DNA from: Pseudomonas mangrovi
GTDB taxonomy: Bacteria; Pseudomonadota; Gammaproteobacteria; Pseudomonadales; Pseudomonadaceae
NCBI RefSeq assembly: GCF_003052585.1
Contig: NZ_QASN01000006.1
Span: 211,689-275,688 of the forward strand
Reading direction: 5' to 3'
DNA length: 64,000 nucleotides
Part shown: piece after piece, positions 16,674 through 26,028 of the stretch
Position numbering within the stretch: the first letter of the stretch is position 1
Layout of the letters: each line of letters opens with the position of its first letter
Position numbers and translations under genes: made by a program
Notes under the pieces: model-generated
Database searches by the model: none
What the model was told of the DNA's origin: nothing
Seen by the model: only the letters and a program-made list of their open reading frames with translations

Positions 16674-19600
16674 GCAGGCGCTTCGTCTTCGCCGCTGCTG
16701 CGCTGCTCCTGGCCCAGGTGCTCGGCCAGGCTGCGCAGCTGGGTGGAGATTTCCAGCATGCGGTTGTGCGTACGCAGATCGATGTCGATCTTCTTGTCCA
16801 TGGTCTTGATCAGTGGCAGGAAGCTGTCCTGCAGGGTGTCGGCCAGGCTCTCCAGCAGCTTCTGCACCGCCGGCTGCGGCTGCGCGACGACCTCGACCTG
16901 CGGCCGCAGCCGGCCGAGGTTTTCCAGCCCTTCTAGCAGCTGCGCCCAGGGCACTGCCGGCGCCGGCTCGGTCGCCGCCTGAGCGGGCTGCTGCAGCGCG
17001 CCACCAAGCTCGCGCACGCCCTCGACCAGATCGTTGAGCTGCGCCACCACGCGACCGCCAACATCGCTGTCGCTGCCACCCATGGCCTTGTTGCGCAGGA
17101 AATCACGCTTGATCTGCGCCCAGCGCTGCGCCTGCTCCTCGGTCATGTTGCCACGCAACTCGGCGAGCTTGAGCAGGTTCTCCTCGGCGCCGCTGGTGAG
17201 CAGCTGCGACTCGCCCTGATAGTGATCGGCGATCAGTTGCAGCAGCTCGGCATCGTTCATCACCGAGCTGATCTTCTCCGCCATCTTGTTCATGTTGCGG
17301 TAGCTGCCTTGCAGCTTGAACGGCGGCTCGGTGCGGTACTGATCGGCCTGCGCTGCGCTGACGATGTACTGCTGGTTGACCCGGCCGACCACGTCGCGGA
17401 TCTGCATCAGCCGTTGCAGGGTGGTGACGATCTCGTTGATCTCCGCACCGCTGTAGCTGTGCGACAGCTCGTTGCTGGAGAATGGCTTGCCCTCGGCCTT
17501 GGCGACGAAGCGATAGACGTCGGCCATGTCGCGGGTCGCCAGCGGCGCCAGCACCGGGTTGGAGGTCAGGCTGTTCTCGATGTAGGACAGCGCGAAGGCT
17601 TCCTGCATGCCGCCCAGGGTGTCACCCAGGTTGTAGATGTCGGCACGGTTGGCGAGCATGTCCGGAATCTTGAACAGCTCGCCGGACTCGGTGTACGGGT
17701 TGCCGCTCATCACCACGCAGAACTTCTTGCCGCGCATGTCGTAGGTCTTGGTCTTGCCCTTCCACACGCCCTCGATGCGCCGGGTGCCATCGCACAGCGA
17801 GATGAACTTCTGCAGGAACTCCGGATGGGTGTGCTGGATGTCGTCGACATAGAGCATCACGTTGTTGCCCATCTCCAGCGCCAGGTTGAGCTTCTCCAGC
17901 TCCTGGCGCGAGGTCGCGTCGGGTGCCTGCGCCGGGTCCACCGAGCGCACCTCGTGGCCCAGCGCCGGGCCGTTGATCTTCATGAAGATCAGCCCGAGGC
18001 GATGGGCGACGTACTCCATCAGCGTGGTCTTGCCGTAGCCGGGGGGCGAGATGAGCATCAGCAGGCCCATCAGGTCGGTGCGCTTGTTCTCGCCGGCGGT
18101 GCCCATCTGCTTGGCCAGGTTGTCGCCGATGAAGCTCAGGTAGACGTCGTTGATCAGCTTGTTGCGCACGAACGAGGACAGCGGCCGCGGCTTGAACTCG
18201 GCCAGGCGCAGGGCCTCGCGCTCGCGGCTGACGATCTCCTGGCGCAGCGCCTGATAGCGGGCCAGCCCCGGGAGGAAGCGCTGGCGGTGCTCGCGCAGGC
18301 GAGCGAAGAAGTCGTCCAGCGCCAGGGTCAGGCGTTGTTCGTGAATGCGCGGGTGCTCGCCCAGCAGGCCTTCCAGGCTGAAACGCAGATCCAGCTCGGT
18401 GATCCGTCGCGGCAGGCTCTCGGGCAGCAGCAACAGAGCAATGGCTTCGGCGATGTAGTTGCTCAGCTCGGCAAACTCGCCCTCGCTGCACAGCCCCTGC
18501 AACCAGTTCTCGACCAGTGCCCATTGCGCGCCAGGACGCGCCTCCAGGCGTGCCAGGGTCTGCTGGAAACCGTCCCAGACCCGCGCCGCCTGCAGACGCG
18601 CCTGCAATCCTGCGAGCAGCTCGCGGGCGTACTTGCTGAGGATGAACTCGATGCGTTCGGCCGCCAGCTCCTGCACCAGGTACTCGGCGGCCTCGGCCAG
18701 CAGTCTGGGTTCGTGCACCAGCGCCTGGCTCTCGGCCCAGGCCTGGATGGCGGCCTGCACCTCGGCCTCGAGCTGGTCGAGGGCGTCACGGCGGGCGAAC
18801 AGCTGCAGGATATTACGACCGTTGCGCGCGCGCTCCGGCCAGCCGGCAAAGGCGTCCTGAGCATGCACCTGACCCCAGAAGAACAACGCCAGGCCGCGTG
18901 CCGCCGGTGCATGACTGAGCAGCCCGGCGCTCTCGCGCAGCGGCAGCAGGCGCGCCAGGATCAGTGCCGCATCATGGTCGTGGATGCCCTTCTCGTAGCC
19001 TTCCTTGTAGCGCGGCGTGGCGAAGTCGCGCACGCGCCGGGTCAGCGCGTCCGGGTCGGCCAGCAGCGGCCGCAGCAGGTCCAGGTTCAGCCCCTCGCGA
19101 CCGGCCTCGGCGGCGGCAAGCACCTCGCCCGCCAGGTATTCGGCGCGATACAGCTGGGCCGATTCCGACTCCAGGGCGACCTGCCAGAACTCGCGCAGCG
19201 CCTCCAGTTCGGGATTGCGCAGCGGCTCGAGAAAATCGGTGCCTGTCAGGTGCAGATGCAGGGCATCGCCACGCGGCATCAGCGTCAGATCGAGCTCCTG
19301 GGTGTTGACGCTGAAGCGATGGCGCGGGCCGAGGCGGATGACGTTGCCGCCTTCCTCGAACAGCTCGCTCTTGTCACGCAGCGCGCGCACCGCCTGGTCG
19401 CGGGCGCCCTTCAGGCGCGCCTCGACGTCATCGGCCTTGACGCTGTCCTTGAGCTCGCGCAGGCGCTCGGCCAGCTCGCGCAGCTTGAGGATCAGCGGGT
19501 CGGCGGCGAAGAACGAGTTGAGCTCTTCCATCGCGGTGAAGCGCGCGGTGCGCCGGGCGAGGCTGTCGAGAATCCGCCGGGCGGCGTCGAGCAGGCCCTG

Positions 19601-21922
19601 GGCGCGGCGCTGGCGCTCGTCGAGCAGGCTCTGCTTGTGCGCCTCGAAGGTTTCCAGCAGCTCCTCGCGCTTGGCCAGGATGTCGCCAAGGAACCGCTCG
19701 TGATCGCCAAACTGGCTCTCCAGCTCCTCCAGCTGCACCAGCAGGCGCGACAGCTGCTCGTCGCAACGCTCCGGGTCCTGCGCCTGGGCCAGGGCGTTGG
19801 TGATGCCCTGGCTGAAGAGTTTGAACTGGGCACCGAACTGCGCCACGGTCTCGGCCGAGCCGAGCCCCTTGCGCCGCTGTTCGGCGCGCGCCTTGGACTG
19901 GTTGAGACGGGCGTAGACCTCGGAGATCGACTCGACGATGCGGGTACGCTGGGTAGCGTCATCGATCTGCAGGCTGGCCATCAGCGAGGACAGCATGTCG
20001 AGGTTGCCGGCCAGCTCCTGCATCGCCTGCAGCGGCTCGTTGAGCTGGCTGACGCTCTCGGCCTTCTGCGCCTGCGCATCCAGCTCGGCGAGCAGGCTGA
20101 CGTAGGGCTGCAGCGCGGCGTCGCTGGCGAGGAAGGCGCTGGTCGCCGCGGCAATCCGCGTCTGGTGGGCGAGCAGCTCGGCCTCCATCTCGTCGATACG
20201 GGGCACATCGATATAGCGCAAATCGCGGATGGTCAGCAGCCGGCCACGCTGCGCGGTGATCGCGTTGAGCGCGTCGACATACTGCTGCACCTGATCCCAA
20301 CTGTCGGGAATGAGCCCGGCGAGCAGGCTCTTCTGCCCGGTCTCGGCCTCGGCCATGGCCCGCGCCGACTGTTGGCGGATGCTCTCGACCTTCTCGAATT
20401 CATCCAGCACCAGCTCGCCGGTCGCCGCGACCTCCCGCAGCAGCGGCGCCAGGCCCTCGCACTGGGCATCGTCGAGCCAGTGGTAGGCGTCGAACAGCCG
20501 GCGGGTGTTCTGGCACAGCTGGGTGTAGCGGGTAACCGACACCTCGGGGCTGTCGATCTCGCGGCTCAGGCCGAGCAGGTCGGACACCCCGCGCACCAGC
20601 TCGGCATTGCCGATGCGGCCGAAGAATCCGCCGCGGGTCGGCTGGCGGGCGGCGAACTCGTCACTCTGGAATGGCGTCTGCCAGATCTGCATCGGATGGA
20701 TGCGCGTCGGCTCCTCGCCCTCGGCGGCGAAGATCACCATGCGCCCGTCTTCCAGGCGCGCGTAGCCGTGGCCGAAGATCGGATTCTGCAGCTGGCGGCT
20801 GATCATGTTGTAGGTGAACAGCGCCGAGCGGCCTTCTTCGGGGTGATAGAAGACGTACTGCACGTCCTCGCCATTGGGCGAGCGCACCGCGCGCTTGAAG
20901 CGCATGCCCTGCATCGACTGCTCGAAGGTCTTGTATTCGCCGCTCTGCAGGTAGTAGCCGCCGGGGAAGATGATCCCGTGGTCTTCCGGCAGCTGCACGC
21001 AGGCCAGGCCGATGGCGTCGATGCGCTCGACCTTGCGCGTCAGGCAGTTGAACACCAGGTAGCGCCACTGCTCCTCGCGGTAGGGCAGGATTTTCAGCAG
21101 GATCAGGCTGCCGAGGCGGGCGTACTCGACCTGGGCATCGTCCAGCGACTGGGTCTTGTCGACCACCGGTTCGCGATAGATGCCCAGCCCGTCCTCGGTA
21201 TTGTTTTCGACCTTGATCGTCAGGTCGCCACCGACGGTTTCGACGAAGACGGTATCGAGGATATTCAGGTGTGGATGGCGTCCGTTGACCACCATCTCGC
21301 GACCGCACTTCTGCCATTCGAAGTCGAACGGCGCCGGCAGCGCGATGTCGCGCTCGCCGCGGTTGTCGATGTAGCGGATCTCCTTGCCGTCGACCGAGAT
21401 CGACCAGCGGAACACGCGGATGTCGCTGACCCGCTCGCCGATCTGGAAACTCGCCAGCAGCTTGCCGTCGCGCACCAGCAGCTGCAGCAGGCGGGTGTTC
21501 TTGTAATAGGTATAAAGCTCGTTGAAGTCGTTGACGAAGCCCTGCTGGGCCAGAAAGCTGCCGGCCAGCGGCACCGCTTCGGCTTCATAACCCTCGGCCT
21601 GCTCGCTCAGGCGGTAGAGCGAAAAGACGTCCTCGATGCGGGTCTCCTGCTTGAGCCCGAGGAACACGTTGTAGCCGAACAGCAGGCAGTCGCCGACCTG
21701 GACGATGTCGCGGGCGACGCAGTTGTTCTCGGTGCGGATGCGCACCCGCCCAATCACTTCCATGCGACTGCTGCCGAATGCCTCCAGGCGCTGCGCGTTC
21801 AGCGCATCGGTCAGCGCACGCAGGCGCTGGCCCTGCTCCTGTAGGCGCCGCTGCAGCACTTCATAGGCGCCGCCCTCGGCAACCGCCTTGTCCAATACGT
21901 CCTGTGGTTGAGCGTCCGACAT
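16670..21922 (-). CDS. Giant AAA ATPase (annotated elsewhere as DNA repair ATPase)
   Basis: This 1750-residue protein has a beta-rich N-terminal part (about 50-450, repeat-like and possibly a propeller). Long coiled coils occupy about 480-880 and a helical region lies to about 1270. A C-terminal AAA+ module then has Walker A PPGYGKTT with K1298, Walker B YVDDIQ with D1360-D1361, and sensor-like MSGNPYTESGEL. Walker B has Asp-Asp instead of Asp-Glu. Homologues are labelled DNA repair ATPase, but I see no nuclease or DNA-binding motif. The position in a PspA-flotillin operon argues for work at the membrane. The ATG follows a repeat-filled 268-base spacer, and the gene is coupled to the downstream rhomboid protease. 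Confidence 0.85.
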   Translation of the reverse strand: MSDAQPQDVLDKAVAEGGAYEVLQRRLQEQGQRLRALTDALNAQRLEAFGSSRMEVIGRVRIRTENNCVARDIVQVGDCLLFGYNVFLGLKQETRIEDVFSLYRLSEQAEGYEAEAVPLAGSFLAQQGFVNDFNELYTYYKNTRLLQLLVRDGKLLASFQIGERVSDIRVFRWSISVDGKEIRYIDNRGERDIALPAPFDFEWQKCGREMVVNGRHPHLNILDTVFVETVGGDLTIKVENNTEDGLGIYREPVVDKTQSLDDAQVEYARLGSLILLKILPYREEQWRYLVFNCLTRKVERIDAIGLACVQLPEDHGIIFPGGYYLQSGEYKTFEQSMQGMRFKRAVRSPNGEDVQYVFYHPEEGRSALFTYNMISRQLQNPIFGHGYARLEDGRMVIFAAEGEEPTRIHPMQIWQTPFQSDEFAARQPTRGGFFGRIGNAELVRGVSDLLGLSREIDSPEVSVTRYTQLCQNTRRLFDAYHWLDDAQCEGLAPLLREVAATGELVLDEFEKVESIRQQSARAMAEAETGQKSLLAGLIPDSWDQVQQYVDALNAITAQRGRLLTIRDLRYIDVPRIDEMEAELLAHQTRIAAATSAFLASDAALQPYVSLLAELDAQAQKAESVSQLNEPLQAMQELAGNLDMLSSLMASLQIDDATQRTRIVESISEVYARLNQSKARAEQRRKGLGSAETVAQFGAQFKLFSQGITNALAQAQDPERCDEQLSRLLVQLEELESQFGDHERFLGDILAKREELLETFEAHKQSLLDERQRRAQGLLDAARRILDSLARRTARFTAMEELNSFFAADPLILKLRELAERLRELKDSVKADDVEARLKGARDQAVRALRDKSELFEEGGNVIRLGPRHRFSVNTQELDLTLMPRGDALHLHLTGTDFLEPLRNPELEALREFWQVALESESAQLYRAEYLAGEVLAAAEAGREGLNLDLLRPLLADPDALTRRVRDFATPRYKEGYEKGIHDHDAALILARLLPLRESAGLLSHAPAARGLALFFWGQVHAQDAFAGWPERARNGRNILQLFARRDALDQLEAEVQAAIQAWAESQALVHEPRLLAEAAEYLVQELAAERIEFILSKYARELLAGLQARLQAARVWDGFQQTLARLEARPGAQWALVENWLQGLCSEGEFAELSNYIAEAIALLLLPESLPRRITELDLRFSLEGLLGEHPRIHEQRLTLALDDFFARLREHRQRFLPGLARYQALRQEIVSREREALRLAEFKPRPLSSFVRNKLINDVYLSFIGDNLAKQMGTAGENKRTDLMGLLMLISPPGYGKTTLMEYVAHRLGLIFMKINGPALGHEVRSVDPAQAPDATSRQELEKLNLALEMGNNVMLYVDDIQHTHPEFLQKFISLCDGTRRIEGVWKGKTKTYDMRGKKFCVVMSGNPYTESGELFKIPDMLANRADIYNLGDTLGGMQEAFALSYIENSLTSNPVLAPLATRDMADVYRFVAKAEGKPFSSNELSHSYSGAEINEIVTTLQRLMQIRDVVGRVNQQYIVSAAQADQYRTEPPFKLQGSYRNMNKMAEKISSVMNDAELLQLIADHYQGESQLLTSGAEENLLKLAELRGNMTEEQAQRWAQIKRDFLRNKAMGGSDSDVGGRVVAQLNDLVEGVRELGGALQQPAQAATEPAPAVPWAQLLEGLENLGRLRPQVEVVAQPQPAVQKLLESLADTLQDSFLPLIKTMDKKIDIDLRTHNRMLEISTQLRSLAEHLGQEQRSSGEDEAPA

Positions 21923-22019
21923 CGTTTGGTTCCTGGAATCTTCGTCTGCGGGCTATCGATGATTTTGTTGGCTGGGCATGCCGCCGGATCGGCCATCAGC
22001 AGGATGCGAGGTTAGCCAT

Positions 22020-22169
22020 GGTGGACAAGGCTTGCGCCATGCCCACCCTACGAAAAAGCTGCCCCCGCAGGAGGCCGCACGCCCGTAGGGTGGACATGCC
22101 AGGGGCATGTCCAGCACCTCGGAGCTCGAGGCCGTCTGGTGGACAAGGCTTGCGCCTTGTCCACCCTAC
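22020..22169. repeat. Palindromic repeat cluster between terB-like and ATPase genes
   Basis: Two copies of ggtggacaaggcttgcgcc, each followed by a ccaccctac-type end, lie at 22020-22051 and 22138-22169. Between them, at 22084-22112, is an element reading gtagggtggacatgcc in the opposite sense. All can form hairpins in the operon transcript and may cut read-through or protect RNA ends. Confidence 0.65.
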
Positions 22170-22190
22170 ACATCTCCTGCTGCCCCGGCG

Positions 22191-22430
22191 TCAGGCGCCG
22201 AGCTTCTGCTCAATCTCGGCGAGGCGCTCGCGCATCGGCTGGTCGATCTCGTCCGGCTTGATCCGGCCGATGATGTTCTTCAGCACCCGACGCTCGTTGT
22301 CGTCGATGGCGCCATCACGCTCGGCAATCGCCAGCAGCGAATCCAGCTCGCCCAGATCCAGGCGGCCGTCGTCGGCGAAGCACTGGATCGAACGGAAGGA
22401 CAGCTCCAGATAATCTCTTGGTTCTGACAT
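22191..22430 (-). CDS. Small TerB-like helical protein
   Basis: This 79-residue protein (MSEPRDYLELSFRSIQC) is acidic and all-helical. Two calcium-loop-like acidic turns (FADDGRLDLGELD and AERDGAIDDNERR) match the TerB domain, which in ter systems links membrane proteins to ATPases. The ATG at 22430 is preferred to one 16 codons earlier because of the AGGAAAA ribosome site and the natural N-terminus. It lies between flotillin and the giant ATPase, an arrangement that suggests an adaptor role. Confidence 0.75.
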   Translation of the reverse strand: MSEPRDYLELSFRSIQCFADDGRLDLGELDSLLAIAERDGAIDDNERRVLKNIIGRIKPDEIDQPMRERLAEIEQKLGA

Positions 22431-22532
22431 GGGGTTTTCCTGATCAGTGAAGGCATGCATGGATGAGCCGGGGCACAACGCCTGGCTCGACCGGCGACCC
22501 CCGATGCGTGATGCAGCGGGGGGCGCGTCCGG

Positions 22533-24581
22533 TCAGGCGTCGCTCGGGCCGTCAGCCTTGGGCGCTGCGACCGGAGCCGCCGGCGCCTTGCCGTTGAGCA
22601 GGCGGGCGAGCACGTCCTGCACCACCGGGCTCTTGCCGACCACGCCTTCGATGGCCTTGCCAACCGACAGCGATTTGGCGAAGGAATTGAAGAAGTCGCC
22701 CTCGCCACCGACGATCTCGATCTTCGCCTTGGCCAGCGCGGTGGACAGCACCTCGGCCTGGTCCTTGGCGATTTCCTTGTTCGCCGCGATGGCCGCCATG
22801 GCCTCTTCGAAGCTCTTCTCCAGCTGCATGCGGAACTCTTCGTGGGCGCGGGCGTTGTCGGACAGCGCATCCAGTGCGCCGAACTTCTTCGCCAGGCCTT
22901 CGGCTTCGGCGTTCAGGCGCTCCAGCAGAACCTGCGCCTCGGCCGAACCCAGGTCGTGGGTCGCCTTGGCCTTGGCACTGCCGAGCTGCTCCTCGCCACG
23001 CGCCTGAGCGCCGAGTTTTTCTTCCAGCACGCGGGCATCGGCCAGGCCGTCCTTCTCCTTCGCTGCCGCCTGGGCCTCGGTGACCCGTGCCACCGCCAGG
23101 CCCTTTTCCTGCTCGCCCTTGGCTTCGGCGATCAGTTGCTCGGCCTTGACCCGCGCATCCGCCAGGCCTTCCTTCTCCTTCGCCGCGGCGGTGACTTCCC
23201 GCACACGCGCATCGGCCAGACCCGGCGCTGCGCGCTCGGCCTCGATGCCTTCGGCCATCTTCTTCTTGGCCTCGGCCTGCTTGACCGCTGCTTCCAGTTC
23301 GGCCTGGGCCAGGTTGTTGATTTCCACCGCCTTGTGCTTGGAGCGGGTCTCGTCGGCCTCGGCCTGTTTGACCTGGCGCACCAGCTCCTGCTCAGCTTCG
23401 GCCTGGGCGTGAAGCACGGTGACCTGCTTCTGCCGGTCGGCCTCGGACACCTCGCGAACTTCCTTGATGCGCTCTTCTTCCTGAGCGACGGTCTTCTCCA
23501 CCGCCACCCGATCGCGAATCACCGCAGCGATGTTCTTGCGCTCTTCCTCCAGCGCCTTTTCCTTCTCGATGCGCTGCAGCTCGACCTCGCGCTCGCGGGC
23601 GACAATTTCCAGGTCCTTGGCACGGGTGACCTTCTCGACCTCGATGACCACCGCACGCTGACGGTTCTGCTGCGCCACCTCGACCTCGCGCTGGTGGTTC
23701 TCGGCGCGGATATCCAGCTCCTGCTGGGTCTGGATGCGTGCCTGCTCAGCCTTGAGGCGCTCCTCTTCCTGGACCTTGAGGGTCTCGGCCTCCTCACGCG
23801 CACGGATGGTCTGGATCTCGCGCTGCTGGCGGGCCTCGGCATCGGCCTGCTGGCGTTCGAGCGCCAGGGTCGCCTCGCGGGTCTCGACATTCTTCTTCTT
23901 GATCGCCAGCTCTTCGTTGCGCTCCAGCTCGTTGGTGATCACGTTCTGCGCGGCGGTCAGTTGGGTGATCTTGCGAATACCCTCGGCGTCGAGAATGTTG
24001 CTCGGGTCGAGCGAGTTCTTCGCGGTCTGCTCCAGGTAGTCGATGGCGACGTCCTCGAGCACGTAGCCGTTGAGATCATTGCCGATCACCTCGACGATGC
24101 GGTCGCGGAAGTCCTGGCGATTCTCGAACAGCTGAACGAAGTCGAACTGCTTGCCGACCGTCTTCAGCGCTTCGGAGAACTTGGCGTTGAACAGCTCGTT
24201 CACCGCCGCACGGTCGGAGGCCCGGTCCACGCCGATGGCCTTGGCCACCTTGAGCACGTCTTCCTGGGTCTCGTTGACGCGCAGGTAGAAGGCCACGGTG
24301 ATGTCGGCGCGCATGTTGTCGCGGCAGATCAGCCCGTCCTTGGCGCGGCGGTCGACCTCCAGGGTGATCAGGGAGATCTTCATGAACTCCTTGAGGTGGA
24401 TCACCGGCCAGACCAGCGCACCAGTGAAATGCACCTTGGGCGTGGAGCTCATGTCGTTGACGATCAGCGCGGTGCCTTGCGGAACCTTGATATAGAACGC
24501 CTTGAACATGACAACCAAGGCAAACACCACCAGCACCACACCGCCTATGACGGCGGCGAATCCCCACAACGTGAGTCCCAT
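22533..24581 (-). CDS. Flotillin/SPFH-domain membrane protein (YqiK-like)
   Basis: This 682-residue protein has one N-terminal membrane anchor (about 5-28). An SPFH/Band-7 domain spans about 30-210 (including PQGTALIVND and LITLEVDRRAKDG), and a very long charged coiled coil covers about 220-600. In the coiled coil the heptad GLADARV or GLAVARV occurs four times at 18-22 residue spacing. Flotillins scaffold ordered membrane zones. The start ATG at 24581 follows AAAAAGGAG; an upstream frame of 48 codons is rejected because it overlaps the YqiJ-like gene. The partner YqiJ-like gene is directly upstream, as in E. coli yqiJ-yqiK. Confidence 0.92.
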   Translation of the reverse strand: MGLTLWGFAAVIGGVVLVVFALVVMFKAFYIKVPQGTALIVNDMSSTPKVHFTGALVWPVIHLKEFMKISLITLEVDRRAKDGLICRDNMRADITVAFYLRVNETQEDVLKVAKAIGVDRASDRAAVNELFNAKFSEALKTVGKQFDFVQLFENRQDFRDRIVEVIGNDLNGYVLEDVAIDYLEQTAKNSLDPSNILDAEGIRKITQLTAAQNVITNELERNEELAIKKKNVETREATLALERQQADAEARQQREIQTIRAREEAETLKVQEEERLKAEQARIQTQQELDIRAENHQREVEVAQQNRQRAVVIEVEKVTRAKDLEIVAREREVELQRIEKEKALEEERKNIAAVIRDRVAVEKTVAQEEERIKEVREVSEADRQKQVTVLHAQAEAEQELVRQVKQAEADETRSKHKAVEINNLAQAELEAAVKQAEAKKKMAEGIEAERAAPGLADARVREVTAAAKEKEGLADARVKAEQLIAEAKGEQEKGLAVARVTEAQAAAKEKDGLADARVLEEKLGAQARGEEQLGSAKAKATHDLGSAEAQVLLERLNAEAEGLAKKFGALDALSDNARAHEEFRMQLEKSFEEAMAAIAANKEIAKDQAEVLSTALAKAKIEIVGGEGDFFNSFAKSLSVGKAIEGVVGKSPVVQDVLARLLNGKAPAAPVAAPKADGPSDA

Positions 24582-24618
24582 CGAATTTGTCTCCTTTTTA
24601 CTGGCTAAAGCTCCGGAT

Positions 24619-25257
24619 TCAGTCGCCCCGGAATTCATTTTCGGAAATGACGCGATAGGCGTGCTCGGGACCCAAATACTCCAGCAGCACCACACGATCG
24701 CCTCGTTTGAATCCTTTCGCCTCATCGGCGCGCACGCGCAGTATCAGGCCGGCACCGCCGTCCTCCAGTACCGCTTCGCCCTGCGAGAGCGTCACTTTGC
24801 CGCTACGAACAATCGCGACCTGCCCCAGCACGGACTTGCTGGTGGTTGTTTCAGCCTTGCGGAAAAGTGCGCGCAGCGGCCGGCAGAGGGCGGAGCAGAC
24901 GGGCACCGCCAGCATCAGGGCACCGACTGCCACGAGAAGTCCAAGCGGATAACGCAGTATGCCCAACGGCAGATGCCGCAACAGCCAGACTTCGCACAGA
25001 TAGGTGATCAACCAGCCGACCATTGTCAGCAGCGTCAACACCACGGTAACGGGAACGTCGTTCAGCTTTAGCTTCGAGAGAAGGCCTGCAAGCCCTTCAG
25101 TCTGGCCGGCTGCCTCTGCAGCAGAGTCCACCCCGAAATCGAGTAGATCGATATCCACCACACCCAGCGCCACCACCAGCCAATAGATCATCACCAGGCA
25201 GAACATCCCGGTGAACAGCAGCGTGGGAAACGACAACACGATCTGCAGAAATTCCAT
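24619..25257 (-). CDS. YqiJ-like (DUF1449) membrane protein with OB-fold
   Basis: This 212-residue protein has an N-terminal hydrophobic helix, a cytoplasmic or periplasmic linker, two further helices at about 70-120, and a C-terminal OB-like beta domain (GQVAIVRSGKVTLSQGEA, ending YRVISENEF). This is the NfeD/YqiJ layout that pairs with flotillins. The next gene downstream is the flotillin, 37 bases away. The role is inferred as a membrane anchor or stabiliser of the flotillin. Confidence 0.85.
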   Translation of the reverse strand: MEFLQIVLSFPTLLFTGMFCLVMIYWLVVALGVVDIDLLDFGVDSAAEAAGQTEGLAGLLSKLKLNDVPVTVVLTLLTMVGWLITYLCEVWLLRHLPLGILRYPLGLLVAVGALMLAVPVCSALCRPLRALFRKAETTTSKSVLGQVAIVRSGKVTLSQGEAVLEDGGAGLILRVRADEAKGFKRGDRVVLLEYLGPEHAYRVISENEFRGD

Positions 25258-25317
25258 GACACTCCTTTCCCTGAGTCATCCGCGCCAACCCCACGGTGGA
25301 GTCGGCGCGGACTACGA

Positions 25318-26016
25318 TCAGCCTTTGTTGCTCTTGTCCTTCAGCCGTGCCAGCACGCTTTCGGCGCTGGCGTCATCGGCTTTCAGGCCGGCCGCACGCA
25401 GCTTGGCGTCCAGCACCTGGTCGGCGTCGGTGCTCTGTGCCAGCTCCGCCTCGGCTTCCATCTTCGCCGCGCGCTCGGCCTGCTTCTGCTTGATCCGCTC
25501 CAGCGACTCGACCGCGGTATGCAGCTTGGCCTGCGAACCACCGTAGCGCTGGGCCACCGCCATCTGCGCCTTCTGCACGCTCTCGGTAGCCTTGACCGTA
25601 TCGACCTGTTGTTTCAGGCGTTTGATATTGCCTTCGGCCTGGGTCACGGCGGCGCGTAGCTGGGCGACGCTGGCAGCGTAGCCATCGGCGTTCTCGCGGT
25701 CGCTGGCCAGCTCGCTTTCCAGGTTGGCGATCTTGCCCGCCACTTCACGGGCCAGTGCCTCGTCGCCGTTTTCCAGCGCCTTGAGGGCGTACTGCTCGTA
25801 TTCGGCAACCCGGGTGGCGGCCTTGCCGGCGCGCTCGGCGGCCAGCTTCTGCTTGGCCATGATCTCGGCCAGGGCTTCCTTGGACCGGCGCAGCTCCACG
25901 TCGGCATCGCGGATTTCCTGATCGAGGATTCGCAGGGCCTGGCCGTCGACCAGCACTTCACCCACTTCGTTGGCACCACCGCGCAGGGCGGTCAGCAATT
26001 TGCTCCAGACGTTCAT
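25318..26016 (-). CDS. PspA/IM30 family protein (YjfJ-like)
   Basis: PspA-family proteins are ESCRT-III-like coiled-coil scaffolds that bind stressed inner membranes. This 232-residue protein opens NVWSKLLTALRGG and consists almost wholly of charged helices (ALENGDEALAREVAGKI, then DRENADGYAASV). The chosen ATG at 26016 lies eight bases after AAGGAG; one two codons earlier is too close. It follows the DUF2170 gene by only 12 bases. There is no pspF, pspB or pspC gene nearby, so regulation differs from the E. coli Psp system. Confidence 0.92.
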   Translation of the reverse strand: MNVWSKLLTALRGGANEVGEVLVDGQALRILDQEIRDADVELRRSKEALAEIMAKQKLAAERAGKAATRVAEYEQYALKALENGDEALAREVAGKIANLESELASDRENADGYAASVAQLRAAVTQAEGNIKRLKQQVDTVKATESVQKAQMAVAQRYGGSQAKLHTAVESLERIKQKQAERAAKMEAEAELAQSTDADQVLDAKLRAAGLKADDASAESVLARLKDKSNKG

Positions 26017-26028
26017 TTGCATCTCTCC

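Noticed and set aside
17222..21844. A plus-strand open frame of about 1540 codons opposite the giant ATPase gene
   Set aside because: Long antisense frames are common in GC-rich genes with strong third-position bias. It has no domain features and no ribosome site, whereas the minus-strand frame has clear AAA motifs.
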